A DNA stretch of 64,000 bases, taken from Anticarsia gemmatalis. Its lineage: Eukaryota > Arthropoda > Insecta > Lepidoptera > Erebidae. Positions 39,501 through 54,500 of the stretch are shown piece by piece; position 1 is the stretch's first letter; each line of letters opens with the position of its first letter. The notes beneath the pieces were generated by a model that saw nothing but the letters and a program-made list of their open reading frames with translations, ran no database searches and was not told the origin of the DNA. The DNA lies in assembly GCF_050436995.1 (NCBI RefSeq), contig NC_134749.1, forward strand, positions 13,782,001 to 13,846,000. Reading direction: 5' to 3'. The translations under genes and the position numbers were made by a program.

Positions 39501-42500
39501 GAAAACAGTAAAAAAAATCTTTTTCCCTCAATCGTATGCTAACAAAACAATATACACTGTTATTTCTAAAGAATACAGTATTTTTCACGTAATACTCTAA
39601 ATTTTCAGGAAACGAAACTTCAGATTTTTTCCTAAAAATAATGCACTTAAGTTCTCAGAAAGTACTTGTTACTGAAAAAATACATTATGACGTTCGTAGT
39701 TAAAGCTACACAATTCGCTGTATATTCTGCACTCGTTTTAAAAATACTCGGAAGTACTTAATGTTTTTATCTATACTAATATTATAAAGAGGAAATGTTT
39801 GATTTTTTGTTTGTTTGTTTGTTTGTTTGCATTGAATAGGCTCCGAAACTACCGGACCGATTTAAAAAAATCTTACACCGTTGGCAAGCTACACTATTTT
39901 CGAGTAACATTGGCTATGTTTCATTTTCAAAAAAAAAATAGGGATGCTTACTAAAATTTGAATAATCTAACCCAAGGTGTAAAAAAATTAACAAAAAACT
40001 TCAATCGCGTGCGCTGCGAAAACTATTAATGATAGCACAAAATGATGTACAATTTTTCAGGACACATTACTGTCTACAAAAAAAGTCGCGACAGCATGTC
40101 TCTATCTTTTATAATAATATGTAGTTACGCCACAATAAGCGTCCTTTTATTCAAAAAAATAATATATAATATATGCCACCGCTAGAAAAAGCTCTTTATT
40201 CGTACCCCGGTATTGATCCTTATCTAAATAAATAAATCATTATATAAGACTACTTCAATACCTTCATATCACCTTTTGAATGATTAGATTCGTATATTCC
40301 ATTCAAACGATATCACCAGTTTAAAAAATAGAAAAAACTCCGCTCGGCTAGCTATGCGTTGTTTACAGGGAGGCTCTTACTCAATAAATTAAATGGCTTT
40401 TGTTTTGCGGTTATGACCTTTTAACAATTTGTATATTTAAGTATAAATAAAAAAAAAATAATGACAAAAAATACAAGTGAAAAATAATGTACGAAAAAAA
40501 ATTTAAAAAGCAAATAAAATATAAAAAAATGTAGATAAAAACAATAATTAGGAAAGTAATATATTCACAAAAAATAAATTATAACTTAGTTTTTTGCTTT
40601 CAATTAATGTTATTTTTTTACCTGTTTTGTTCACGGCGATAAGGTTGTTAATTGCAATGTAGGTGATTTGCCCAGTAAAACGACGTGTGGACGCTTTGAC
40701 AGTTTATTTTGCACTAAACATCTTAAAACTAGTGGACTGTAACACAATAGGGTATACAATTATACATCGGCACATATAGATCGCACACACATCGCACCTT
40801 AACATTGCCGCTGTTGCTATACGCTTAGACAAACTCCCTGTTAAACATTGTGTATTTTCTTTTATTATAATATTATGCCCGTGCGAAACCGGTATGGGCT
40901 GCTAGTTATTTTATAGAATAAGTATTTTCTTTTGAAGTAGTTTCGAAATCACGATTGTTTCGACTCAAATTTATAAAGATGCTGCTTTTAAAATGACTTT
41001 TTGTTAGCTTTCTGTCGTGATATCTTCACAAAGTAACTAAGGAACTTAAGTATAACAAAAAAATATTGGACATCTATCCGTGTATTATACAAATAATTGT
41101 GTTAAATTTTACATTGAATAAAACATTTGCCAACCATAAAATACAAACTTAGCTACTGGCCCCCAAAATTAAACTTTTATTAAAGGCCTAAATGCTAAAG
41201 TATTTTTTACTTCTTCAGCACTTAAAATATTTATACAATTCTAGCTTGCCGCGACTTTGTCCGCCACCTGAATTTTCCAATGGTAATGCTTGGCCCGGGT
41301 TACAAAGATTTTCGAAGATCTTTGACAGTCGTTAACAGTAGTTAGAAGCTTGAAAGTCTGACAACCAGTCTTACCGAAGGGTGTCGTGTAATATCCCAGG
41401 TAACTGGGTTGTGGAGGTCAGATAGGCAGTCGCTCCATATAAAACACTGGTATTCAGCTGCATCCGGTAAGACTGGAAGCCGACTTCAACACAGTTTGTA
41501 AAAAAGGCTAAGCTGATATATATGAACAGTATGAAACATCGTACCCACAAAGGATGTTCTAGACGGGATTAACGCCTGAGGCCTTCTCTCCCAGTGTACC
41601 ATAGGGTGATAAAGAGATAAAAATATAGTGGGTGCGTACAAAAAAAGGTACAAAAATAGCTACCATTATATTCTTTTGAAATGGAATTTCACGCAAGTAA
41701 TACGAATAGTATAAATATAAATACATAAATGTATTCAGTATCATGCATTTGTTGAACACAAACTACCAGGCGCCCATAGCCAGTTGTGCTCACCAGTCGG
41801 TAAACGATCTGTGGGTTAAGCAACCGTTGGCGCGGTTATTCCATAGATGGGTGACCGCATAGTGGTATTTGAACTGGGCGCCTCCGTGCTTCGGAGGGCA
41901 CGTAAAAAGTCGGTCCCGGCTGTTATCTACTAAGGTAACAGTCGTTAAGCCATGTCAAAGGCCTTCGGGCGGCTTGAACAACTTTGACACTAGGTTGACC
42001 ACTGACCATACGATAAGAAGAAGAAGATAAGAACAAGAAGACCACTAAGAATTAACAAAAAGAATAAGTGCAGACCAATATATTATACAAAGAATCTCTC
42101 TCTATAAAGAGCACAATGACCATTTTCCATTTCAAAATATTTCAATATACGACGCAATGACTCAACTTGTCATGCGAGGCACGTTTTTCCGTGTATTGCA
42201 TTAATGCGAACGATTTCATCAAAGGCACATGATTGCGTATTTTGTATTAAATCAATACCACATGAACATTCCATGAATGTGTTATGATGGATCAGAATGG
42301 ATTCGCTATTATCTTTGATACAATAAAGTAAAAATTGTTCGTGGAACACAATAAAAATTTACAAAAATTTAAATAAATATTTACAAAGATAAAACATTTC
42401 TGTTTGAGCTATTTAGGCGCTCGTAGGCAAGCGTTGAAACAACCGACAAGTTAGCAACGTTTCGAGGTCGTTTTCTAGATAGGTGGCCGCTTTTTAATAT

Positions 42501-45500
42501 TTGAGCTAAGCGTCTACACACACGGGTTTTGACAAATAATATATTATTATTAATCCCAACTCACAAATTTCGTAAATAAATGCAGGCTCACAAAGTAAGA
42601 AAAGAAAGTTTAATTCATAATTAGAAAAAAAATATTGCGCGAAATGCAAAATTCTTGCCAATGACAGGGAAACTACGCAATAGCTAAATCCACACATCAG
42701 TAACTCGAATCTCTACCACTATCGCGTACCAACCGACCTAATTGTTCACGAAAATGTGATCAACGCCTCTAGCGGTCACCGTAGGAACTATTTTGGCAGT
42801 ACATTTTAAATATCAAACTCTCCATACCCGCCAGTACCGAGTGTAGAGAATTGCGCTACAGTTTCATTTTGTACTACAATTCGCTTCCAAGTTCAACCGA
42901 GAATTGTGGAAAGGTCATAATTGCGTCTCAGAATTTAGCCGCATCAAAGCGTAGTGCTACTCTATACGTAGCGCAAATGGACTCAATTAAACAGCTTATC
43001 CGGCCGTGATAACTGTTGCGTATAAAGCCTGTATTTTCTCCATTAATTAACCACAAGGCTGCATTTCTGCGCAACAGATAGTATAGTTCGACAACTAATA
43101 GTGTAACAACTTAGGAAAATCTTGAATGCAAGGTTCCCGGCTAGCTTCACTAACTAGAATCTATAACATCAGTGAGAACAGGCTTATGTTACCAAGGGTA
43201 GTCTGTTTAATACAACTTTATAATTTTTGATATACATAGAAATATAAATCATAATCTAACCAAATTGTGCAGAAGGGCTCTATATTAAGTTGGCGACTAT
43301 AGGAAAAGACCTTGGAACGCATGATATATCAAGAATATAATTAATAATACTGTGTTATCTATACTTATAATAAATCTGTAGAGAGGTCAATTCTGTACAT
43401 TGAATATATTTAAAAAAAAACCAATGGGGGATGTTTAGTAACGGATACTGATACCGAATCTGCAATTTATAATTTTCTTTTCTGTCTGTCTGTCTGTCTG
43501 TCTGTCCTCCGTCTGTATGTGTCGCTATCACGTAAAAACTACCGGATATAATGCACTGAAATTTGGTATATGCATAGAATAAGTAGTGGAGCAACTTATG
43601 GGATACTTTTTATCTCATAAAATTGTTTAATTTTCTAGAAAATTGCAAATATGTAGTAAAAATCGTACACAGGTATAAGCGATAATTTTGGCATAGCCTT
43701 TAAGTGTTGCTGTGGCGCGTTGGTTTGTTGTTCCGTATACAATCATGTTGGTGTGGGATCGAACCTCATCTGAGACAATACTTTTTGTGACTGTTTTACG
43801 TTTCAAAGTACTTTTTAAACATTTTCTATGCATTTTGTTTAGATTTTTGTGGAAATTGATATAAATTTTATTTCATAGTGCATCATCGGATACAATGACT
43901 TTTTGTGACTTGTAATTTGGGTAGATTTTTGTATAATTTAATATTAATTTTATTTCATAGTGCATTATTTCATATGAACCTGAGTTTACAAATAGGTACA
44001 CATAATAGATGGCGTTGCAATCCATTTTATTTCAAAGTGCATTATTTCATATGAACCTGAGTTTACACATACACGTCATAGATGGCGTTGCAATCCATTT
44101 TACAACATGCACCAAACTTATTTGTTTTTGTTTTATATTATTTTTTTAAATATGTCAATCATAAATTTTATGCATTATGTATCATATGACGACAGGTAAA
44201 TTAAATTACCTACAATGTCTTATGAATATAAAATTATGGTTAACGCGGCGCTCGCGCCGGCCGTATCATCGTAGATACCTACATGATTTTGCGGGTGAAG
44301 AACTTAAGCGCGGTTCCATACGCGTACGCTACAAAGCAGGTAGGTACGCGGGCGCCGACAGGAACATGAGAGAAGACGGGTTCGGACAGAAGGATAGGTC
44401 AAAGCGAAAAAGTTGTTAAAGCATTTTCATGTAGGTAGGATATTATTTTGAAAGTATCTAGGTCTAAGTGAGCTGCAACGAATGCAACAGCACGACATTC
44501 ACGCGAGCGGAGCCGCACGGGTCAGCTAGTTCAAAACTAAAGTAACTGAACTAAACATATCATCATTAGTTGCATAAGAATGAAAGTCATTCATTTATGA
44601 ATTCTGAATTTTGTACCCCTGAGCTAGCTGCAAGCTTGCAAGGCTTTCAACTAAGTTGTCGACATATAATAGCGCTTAACTTTATCAACCGATGTTGCGG
44701 AGTATAATCTTTAAAGGTCAAATTAGCCCTGAGCAAAAGCAATATAGTAGTTTGAAATGAATACCTGCAGGGGAATTGATCTTTCTCCCACTTGAAATGG
44801 TTGTCGTTATAGCTACTATGATTCTGAATAACTGACGTGATTCTCAAAAATATGCGTGTGCTACTTAAACTTGATTGATTGATCTTGGAAACATACATAC
44901 CTGCATGCTAAAAATCATGTTTTTTCCCAAGGAGACTGGCCAGAAAATGTAATTTCAATCTTGGAAGCATAAATATAAAATTCTTTTTATATCTCTTTTA
45001 CATAAACAAATCTTTAAAGGCAAATGTAAATTGAAAATGTTCTATAAATAAAAAACCATTAAAACTGCATCAAGCTTTTATCCTTGCAATATGAAAGCCA
45101 TCGAGAAAATACGAAGAGTAAGAGGAAAATAATAAAAGGACATTTTTCATTCAGAATTGAGTTAAGACTTCCATTCTTTTTCTTTTTATGAAAACATTTA
45201 AGGAAGACCTTTCTTTTGGGTCAGGTGTTTATAAATTTTGTAAATGGCGTAATATGACAGCGTCTGGCCGCGAAAGCATACAGCTGCGTATGCTCTAAAG
45301 TATCATTAAAATATGTTATGCTATTTTGCATAACATTCTAAGTATATAGCAATATTGCAAAGCATATAATCAGAATAAAACGTGTTATGTAGCAATATTT
45401 AATAACGTTTACTCGTTCATTGAAGTGTATTGCTTCAATGGCGCGGTTAGTAGAGTATCCGACTGCTGATCACGAGATTTTGGATTCAATTCTAGGGTCG

Positions 45501-48500
45501 AATAAAGTGCTATTGGTCTTTTTTAACTTAATTTACAATATTTCACAATAGTAGTCCAGAGTTTAACGTGACAACGTGAGAAACGGCCAAAAAATAGCCC
45601 CCTGTTACATGAGACTAACATTATAAAAATGCGAGATTCGAGTGTATGCCTCGAGGGCATGCCTATTCCTATGCATAATATGCATATTTCGATTGTAAAT
45701 ATTCTAAATTATATAATGTTTACACATAATAACATACAGATTTCCGCATATCACCATGTAATTTTTCAATTAACAAGTGCTTGTGTTCCCCAGGTCACGC
45801 GAACTCAGCAATAAACCCAATAGTGTACTGCCTGATGACGCGCAACTTCCAGCGATCGGCACGGAAACTGCTCTGCGGCCGAGGTGTCTGTCAACAAACT
45901 AAGTTCACGGTAAGGCTTTACATATATAATTACTACATGTGAAGTGTGTTGCATCTACTTGAAGTACAGCACAATGCCGATTGTAGATCAGCGGCATTAT
46001 CTCAGTTGACAACTAGTATACGTCAAATTGAAGGTCAGGTATTTAGTACATTGACGCTTTGACGTAACGTGCTTATTACTGTAGTCTAACTAAGAAAACA
46101 ATGTATGTGGCTTTCAAATAATTGACAACCGAGAGAAGTGATAGCCCACCAGAATTTTTTTGTCTGCCTCCGTGGCGCAGTGGTTAAGGTCGCCACGCCA
46201 CCATTGCGACAGGAGGTTGTGGGTTCGATTACTTCACGGAACAATTTTTTGTGTGATCCACACAATCATATTTGCTTCGTGTCTGGTTGTGCTTTTTGTA
46301 TGTCTGTAGAAGTCCCCGCAACACAAGAGCAATTCTTAGTGCGGGAGTAGGCTTTAAAAAAAAAAACATCCACACGGATAAAATGGGCAGTGGGCAATTG
46401 ATATAATCCATACAACAATATAATGTTTGGGTGGATGTTTGTTATTCTTTTGTTTGGTGTTTGGCACAGAGATAGTTTATAGACTGTATTAGCATATAGA
46501 ATAATTTTCACCCTGGGAAATCTCTCCACTCGTCTGAAGGTAGTGGAAAAATTAGAACTAAGATTGATCTCCCCTTAAATTGAAAAATTACAGAAATAAT
46601 GCAATTAGTTTTGTCTGTCTATTTGTCGTTTCGATGTTCGTAAACCGGAAAAAGGTTATTTGGTGTGATAAAATAAGCGCATCTATTTATAACTTGTTGA
46701 TGAAATGCCATAAAAATGTGTTGCCTATATCAGTTTTCCAATTTATTTCGCGCACAATTTGTTTACAAGGGATGCCGCGAAATTAAATTGTTTTTTGCTG
46801 TTTACGTCCAACGCATAAAATTAATTACGCAGTAAATTAGCAAATATGATACTTATAAATTGATTTGAAGAAAAAATGTATAAATAAAACCGGGTTACTG
46901 CGAGACAGACATGCGCACGAAAGGTTCTGTACCATAAAAATACGGAAGTACACGTTTATTGTATGGGGTACCCCCCTTATAAATATTTTTTTTAGTATAT
47001 GCTGTTATAGCGGCAATGGAAATACATCATTTGTGAAAATTGTAGCTTTCTAGCTATTATGGTTTATGGGATACAGTCTGGTGACAGACGGATAAACGGA
47101 CAGACAGACGGACGGACGGACAGGCTGCGGAGGCTTAGTAATAGAGTTCCGTTTTTACTCTTTGGGTAGGGAACCCTAAAAATATACGCTGTCCAGTTAG
47201 GGAAATGAGGTCTTATTAAGTCAAACGTTGCTAAATAATTTCCCTCGTTGTGGGATCAAGGGACGTTTTCAATGTTTTGTAAGTAATTATAAGTTTCTAA
47301 GAATTTTACACATTTTTTAAAATAGGTACCATCGTTGTTTGCAATTGACAGTTGACATTTCTTTTCCTTGTTATTGTATTATTAATATTACGTTCTAAGA
47401 AAATATTTTAGGTGGAAGTATCGCTTTGAACAATATGTACACTTAAGCCTAGTTCACGTTAGGCTAGCAATGTAGTCGAGTAGTGTAAGTAGTAACGGCT
47501 GTTTGTTTGTTTGTCGTATGGTTAGTGGTCAACCTAGTGTCAAAGTTGATAGCGACTGTTATCTTAGTAGACAACAGCCGGAACCGACTTTTTACGTGCC
47601 CTCCGAAGCACGGTCACCCATCTATGGAATTACCGCGCCAAGGGTTGCTTAACCCACAGATCGTTTACCGACCGGTGAGCACAACAAAAACAAATAGGTA
47701 ATGGCTAGAGCAAAATTAATTGATTGGACCAAACTACAAGTCGAAGTTTTCTTTTTAAATTCAACCTTTCATATTTATATTACTCGCTATTCGACTAAAT
47801 TACTAGCCTAGTACAAACGAGGTTCCACACACATTCACAACCAGTAGCCATAATGACATAAAAAGCTTCTTGATACCCAATTTATTACATTAAAAGATCA
47901 TAACCACCATACTTGATATATTCAAGCCATTTCCATTTGAAATTGAACGAACAAATTGAGTTTACATTCTGTTGAGCAGACTCATTCTTGCGTGCACATG
48001 TTTATACGCACACACGCCATATGCCACATGTATGTACATGTAGAGAGACGCGTCCACTGTGTCGGAATCGAAACATACGTACCGTAGATTTGTTGCTTTG
48101 TATATTTTTTATATCTATACTAATATTATAAAGCTGAAGAGTTTTTTTGTTTGAACGCGCTAATCTCAGGAACTACGGGTCCGATTTGAAAAATTATTTC
48201 AGTGTTAGATAGCTCATTTATTGAGGAAGGCTATAGGCTATATATTATCACGCTACAACCAATAGGAGCAGAGTACCAGTGAAAAATGATAAAAAAGCGG
48301 GGGAAATTATGACTCTCTTATGTGACGCAAGCGAAGTTGCGCATAAATTTAACTCATTAATGGTTCCACTGAATGTCATTCTTCTGGTAGCATGAATAGG
48401 ACACCGGACACCGACTAACTTGTTTTCACTACCCAAATAAAAACTGATTTAAAAAAAAAAACATTTCCATCGCTAGAAGATACGTTAGCGGCCTTCAAAC

Positions 48501-51500
48501 TGTCTGTGGAGAAGCGGTATTAGGAAAAAAAAATCAAAAAATGGTTATATCACGCGTACCCTCGCATAAACAGTAGTCAAGAGATGTTTAAAAAGGTGGA
48601 ATAAAAAAATATACACTGTAATACAATTTTATTAAGTATCGCAAAACCCTCTGTATGTCCCATGTAAATAGATCTCTTGAAGCATGAAAGATAAAATTCA
48701 ATAAAAATATAAATATATGCCGAAACGCTGGTCTAGTGCATGCAGTAACATACAAATTAACATACAACATGCAGTCCTTACGCTTCGATTCTTACGCAGT
48801 GGACGCGAAGCGTAAAACTCCCACATGCAAAACATGTGTTGAGTAATAGAAAATTGAAAATGCATTTGATAATGTTCTATGAATAAGAATTTTCCATTTG
48901 CAAGTAAAGGCTGCTAATGTCGTTGCATTGGCTAAGGTTGTCACCACGTCGCGACATTTACACGTGGGGTTTATATATTTGATCCCACACGGAATTTATG
49001 TGATCCATAATTTTTGTTACTTGTTTTTTGCGTTGTTATTTGAATGTTTGTAAAGTCTCCGTGGCATAAGATTACCGCGGAAAGACAATGCAATAAAATA
49101 TTAAATTTAACTCCTCTTCTGTTTTTTGCTTAGTTGTTGATCAACTTGGTTTAAAAAATATTTAAGCTTTTAAAAAATCTATTGCATGAACTAAATTCCA
49201 AAGTGGTCTTAGAAATAACGATACAATCAGCTCATATACTAACTACATATGGCTATTTATCCATGAACTGTCTACACCAGAGATATTACTCAACTCACTG
49301 AACCAACCAACCGATGAACTACAAATAAACACAAAGTTTATATATCAGAAAAGAGCAATTTCCTTTAAAATCCATTCACATTTTCAAACGGTGCACTTTT
49401 TACTACCTTTTTGAAGAGTGCTTGTGACAGCGAACGGGTATGACGTCGGCGACCCGTCATTCCGTTGACCTTCATTTGACCTTCGTTACACGCCCGCATG
49501 GATCTGATACCTATAATCCTTGAGTCGTCAAAGACAGATTCGTTTGGCTAACTTTAGGTTTTACGGGTAAATTGAAGTGGAATGAAAAAGAATAACAGTT
49601 AGATGCAGTACTTGTTGAGGATAGTTAAATATCAACATTTTACTAAATGTGTTTTGTTAAATTTTATTAATTTATTATAACTTTAAAATTCTTGTGGTAT
49701 TATTTATCTCATGTAAATAAAAATGAAACATCGTAATATGTACATTGTGCGTGCATAACTTTTGAACAGCAACACTAAATTGTATAATTCTTTTTGTAAG
49801 TGTTGTAATCGTTAGGAGAAGATGTGTGGGATCAAAATTCACACGGGAGTTAAATTGTTCGAAGGGTGTACCTTACGAAGTCGGGCCAGGCAGCAAGCTC
49901 TCTAAGTCTTTCTATTTAAAATATGCCTTATTATCAAAGAGAGGCTGTGTTTTATTAGGTAACCCAATAATTTTGTTAGCAAAACAGGGATTTAAATTGT
50001 ATTGCCCTTATTATGTAAACAAGGTACTAGCAACTATTTTAAGAAAGCCATACAATATGTAATGAAGAAAATACTCAATAACTTGAAAATTTCTCATCAC
50101 TCAAAGTTCAAATTCTATTTATCTAATCTTATCTTTAGTATAACATAAACATAATCATTAGTTACTTCTCGGAACATAAACGTGATACTCACACCTATAT
50201 ATTAACGGAGTCAACTAATTGCGACGTTTCATTAGAACTATCCTAGCAATATCATCTCATGTGTAGCAGTTGCGAATTCGATACTGTTGGATCAAATGTT
50301 TGACATTTGGACTTGAAAGCAATAGGTTTATGATATTGATTCGTGAGCGAATTGTTATTCGAGAGTAGTAATTGTAATTTTCCAGGCTCGTCAAGAAACT
50401 CCGCGTTGCTATTGAACAATATTCAAATATTATTTAAAAAATATTTAGAAAATACCATCAGTGCTTTGCCAGACCCAGATATCGAACCCGAGATAGTCAT
50501 GTCTCTTGCTGTTATTATTTATCTTTCTGCTGCTACATCGAGGCATTCATAATTTTTCGAGACGTGGTATATTGTGTTGTAACCAAATCAATTATCAATA
50601 ATAAAAGCATCAATAACAAAACAAATCTCTCGTCTCTTCAGTATAATATTTCTCAAGTATTATTATGTATTTTCGCTATGTGAACAGACAAACCGACATA
50701 TCCCTTGCGAATACCACAGGTACACATCATAAAAGTTCCAAACCAAAAACAAAACTTTCTCCAATAAAATCAGTAATGTCCCACGTGAATTTTAAGCAGA
50801 CATTTGAATATCTAAAGCTTGTATAAAAGTTATAGCCGCAAATTGTTTTATAAATGTGATTTATTTGACAAACGAGGTTTTGTCTTCACCTGCGTTTGTA
50901 TTGAAGGTCAACTGGCTATTTAAAATTACAATTTTGCCGTTCGGTATATTTCTGTTTACCGTACGGCAAAATTGTAATTTAGGTTTCTACCTGGAAGATA
51001 ATATTATTTCTAAAAAAACACCCTTAAAGCTTCCTGAATGTTCTAAGTATTGTAAAAAATCTATCAGATACGTATTTCGTCCAAGAGAACGAGACCATGG
51101 TCAATGTAGCAAGGCGGAAACGTGCGCTACACGTCGGAAGGTCGTGGGTTCGGTTCTCACACGGAACAACTATTTGAGATGCACAAGTAGTTGTTTCGGG
51201 TCTGGTTGTACTTTGTGTCCGTTGTTTGTATGTTTGTTAAAGTTCTCGCGACACAAGACCAATTCTTAGGGCGAGAGTCTTTGAAAGAAAAACAAAGCAA
51301 AACATAATGTTATAATTTTATTTACAATGCACGTTACTCTGTACCTCGATTCTCTACCACTATCGACTACCGACAACCGGCTAGCTATCGAAATTTGACA
51401 TTTAGAATGTACTGCCAAAATGTTTCCTACGACACCCGTCAGAGGCGCTGATCAGATTTTCATACAAAATTTCTCGATGACAGTTCGGTTGTCGGTAGTC

Positions 51501-54500
51501 GATAGTAGTAGAGAATCGAGTTACTGATCTTGGTCACTCAACCGAGTCAGCTCGCGACCGACTTATAAATGAAAAATCGTTAATTCCCGTATAGCGTCAC
51601 TGAAAATCTTTCGAAAGGTACTCATAAGTGCTTCAACAATATCGATGACAGCACTCTTTATTTCATCACGTTTGTCTACATTACTCAGAAGTGTTTATTA
51701 TTGTTCCTCGTAAAACTGTACACGTTGTTTATTCCTTCATCTTCAAGACGTGGAACATCGTCCCGGTTGTGTTGTTTTATCACAACAGTGCTGTTTTCAA
51801 TTAGTGTAACTAGGTCTGTTTTTGTGTGTCTTTGCAGGTTATTGTTGGAAACTATTGATGTTTTAGGTGTAGGTGTTTCGCCTCTATGTAGTTCAATGGC
51901 CTTTGGTTCTTTGAGAATTTAGTAAGATTCTATCTTTTCGATTTACCTATCGGGAGCACGATTCTCTACAATAGGTACTGCCCAGTATCGAAAATTCTGC
52001 CAAAATGGTTCCTACGGCGTCCGTTAGAAGCGCTGATTAGACGTTCATACAACATTTTTAGGTAGCTAGATAGGTTGCCGGCTGTCGATAGTGGTAGGGA
52101 ATCGAGCTTCTGTTCCAATATCACATTTTAAACCCATATGGTTGATATGAAATTGTTTACACAAGACTCTACACAACAAGCAAATACTTTAATTTGGTCA
52201 CTTTATATAACAGTCGCAATATATTAAGTACCTTGGCGTTAGTTTTTAGTAATTGCTAAAATGATCTCGCTTAACCACTAACTACGTATAAAATTTATTA
52301 TAAATCGTGATATAGAATTACATTTGATTGTATTTTATTTAGACCTAGTTCTAAAAAACTCTTCAATTTTACAAAATTTCAAATAAAATATACCAATAAG
52401 ATTCCTTAACAAGGGTCTCAAGTGGTCTTTTCAATCTTCTTAATAAGAAATCGATACAATCAAGTCACTGAAGCGATTAATATAATTGAATTTAAATATC
52501 AAATCCTGTTACAGACATTCTGTTTAACGATTTCTAAGAGACTTTAAGACCCCGTCAATTTGAGGCAGAGAAGCGTAGCCTTATTTATTGTTTCGGAATG
52601 GAATGCAATGTTAATCATTTTTAGGGACAGACAGTAATATTTAGATGAATATTCATTATAAAATATTTGAAATGTGTTGTTACATAATCGCAGCTAGATA
52701 CAAAACAGCAAGAAACCAGCAAACAGATCGATCTCTGAGGTTAAGTTACGCTTCCCAAGGTTTTCTGTGGATGGGTGATCATATTGTACATATCGATTTC
52801 CTTCGTGTTTCGGAAGACAAATTGATTTTCAAAGATCCTTGACAGTCCCTACCGGCAGTTAGAAGCTTGAAATTCTTTTCAAAGTCACCGGCAGAAGCTA
52901 GTTTAACATGTATTATTGCCACTCTTGCAAACAAATGTGGCTAATAGTATTTGTATTATATGTAGCACAAATCCTTAGGTTAATAACGTTTGATATCAAC
53001 ATCCCAAAGAAAAAATTACCGCATGGAAGAAAACCTGGGCAGTAATCCTGTCACAAAACGCGATACGTAGTTTCAAATCTATCAACTAGTGAATTCTCAG
53101 CCTAACTTCAAACCTTCAACTATTTATCTAGAAACTATCTAATTCGATCGAGTGAAACATTGTGGAAATCTGACAATGGAGCCGTGACCTGGGCTGGAAA
53201 AAGCCGCATTATAGAGGTCAGACGAAAACTGTAGAACTTTCCAGAATATCTGTCACGTGTATTTCGTATCGTTGCCGCGTTGTCCCAAAAACCAGTAGCC
53301 TTAGGTTTTAAGTTTTCATATATTTTTCGTAATTCTGTTATAACTGCTGCCTGTAATGTTTTTCTCTGAATGTTTTCAGGACAGAATGTGTAGAAATGTG
53401 TAAAGCCTTGTGAATTGTACAACTTGTTATGTTTGTTGTTGATTCTAAGAAATGGTTTCAACAAGATTTTCTAACTTTCATTACATTTTAACAGTACTAG
53501 AGTTTTAACAAATTATATTCGTTAATGTAAGCACTGATTTGTTATTCTGTCATTTGTAACTTAGTGTGAAATAGATTTTCTTTCAGTGCAAAGTACTCAT
53601 TACATACTATTATATTAATAATCCGCCCCGGTTTTGCCCAGGTTACACCGGGTCATTCTTAACAAATTATAAACAAAACTTTTCTTCTCTTTCTATTGGT
53701 TAGTTAGTTATTCAGATTTTGTGTTTATCGCGGACAAACGTATGTGGTAAAGCTGTATGAATAAATAATTATATTATTCTTATAAGTCTTTCGTGCTATT
53801 ATACCTGTAATTGTTCTTATATTTTGTAAATTTTGTCTAAGATTTTGTTCGTGTTTCATTAACCTGTGGCGTTACGGTTTAATGATGTTCACAAAGTAAT
53901 AATTTTTTCCTTTATAAAGAGTCTCGAAGTTTTGGAAGTGTGAACCAATTAATTACTCTATTGAAAAGTTAGGAGACTATAATTAGGGATAATTGTAATA
54001 AATTTCCATAATTATTAATAGAATTCTATAGCTTTAAAGGTCCTAATGGAAGCTTGTGCGAATCGATATCTCTCATGCGGGCGTTAAATTATAGTGCATT
54101 ATATATTTATGGCTTTGTTTTATGTAAAAAATGGCAAAATCTTCGATTTATCTTTTAGGGAATAACATTTCATATGACAGCTTGAAGAAAGTATATTTGT
54201 TTATACAGGTTTTCTTATGTTTTTTTATGAGTTTAATTCCAATTCGTCACTAGGCTATCTCTATCTACTAGACCATCGACAACTGGCTAACTATTGAGGT
54301 ATTTGGCATACGTATCTGATACGCGCCTCTAGCGGGCGCCTTAGAAGCCTTATCAAACGTTTGATACTCGATAGTACCGACTGTAGACAATTAAGCTACG
54401 GATAATGCATTCATTAGATGTTGCAAATGTATTCTTATTTTAGTTCCTTGGTTTTCGTCTTACTGTATCAATTTGTCGTGATTTTACTAAGAAATGTTTA

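Larger units (their letters stand above)
35088..45793 (+). other. Intron 5 (10706 bp)
   Basis: The donor is GTAAGT. It contains an S3 SINE (36155-36470), a hairpin (36906-36957), a chimeric Helitron (37794-38052), a short intact Helitron (38467-38660), two LINE tails, two long Helitrons (39770-40905 and 43358-44529), another LINE end and a MITE. I see nothing in 35670-36150, 36960-37790, 42050-42690, 42870-43350 and 44540-45420. Confidence 0.8.

Noticed and set aside
46170..46245. tRNA gene suggested by A and B box motifs
   Set aside because: The head does not fold as a full tRNA and is followed by the common SINE body, so it is a tRNA-derived SINE. The same holds for the other tRNA-like heads.
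50856..51269. 137-codon + strand open frame, the longest in the window
   Set aside because: It spans a palindromic hairpin and an S1 SINE, and nothing in it resembles a host protein.
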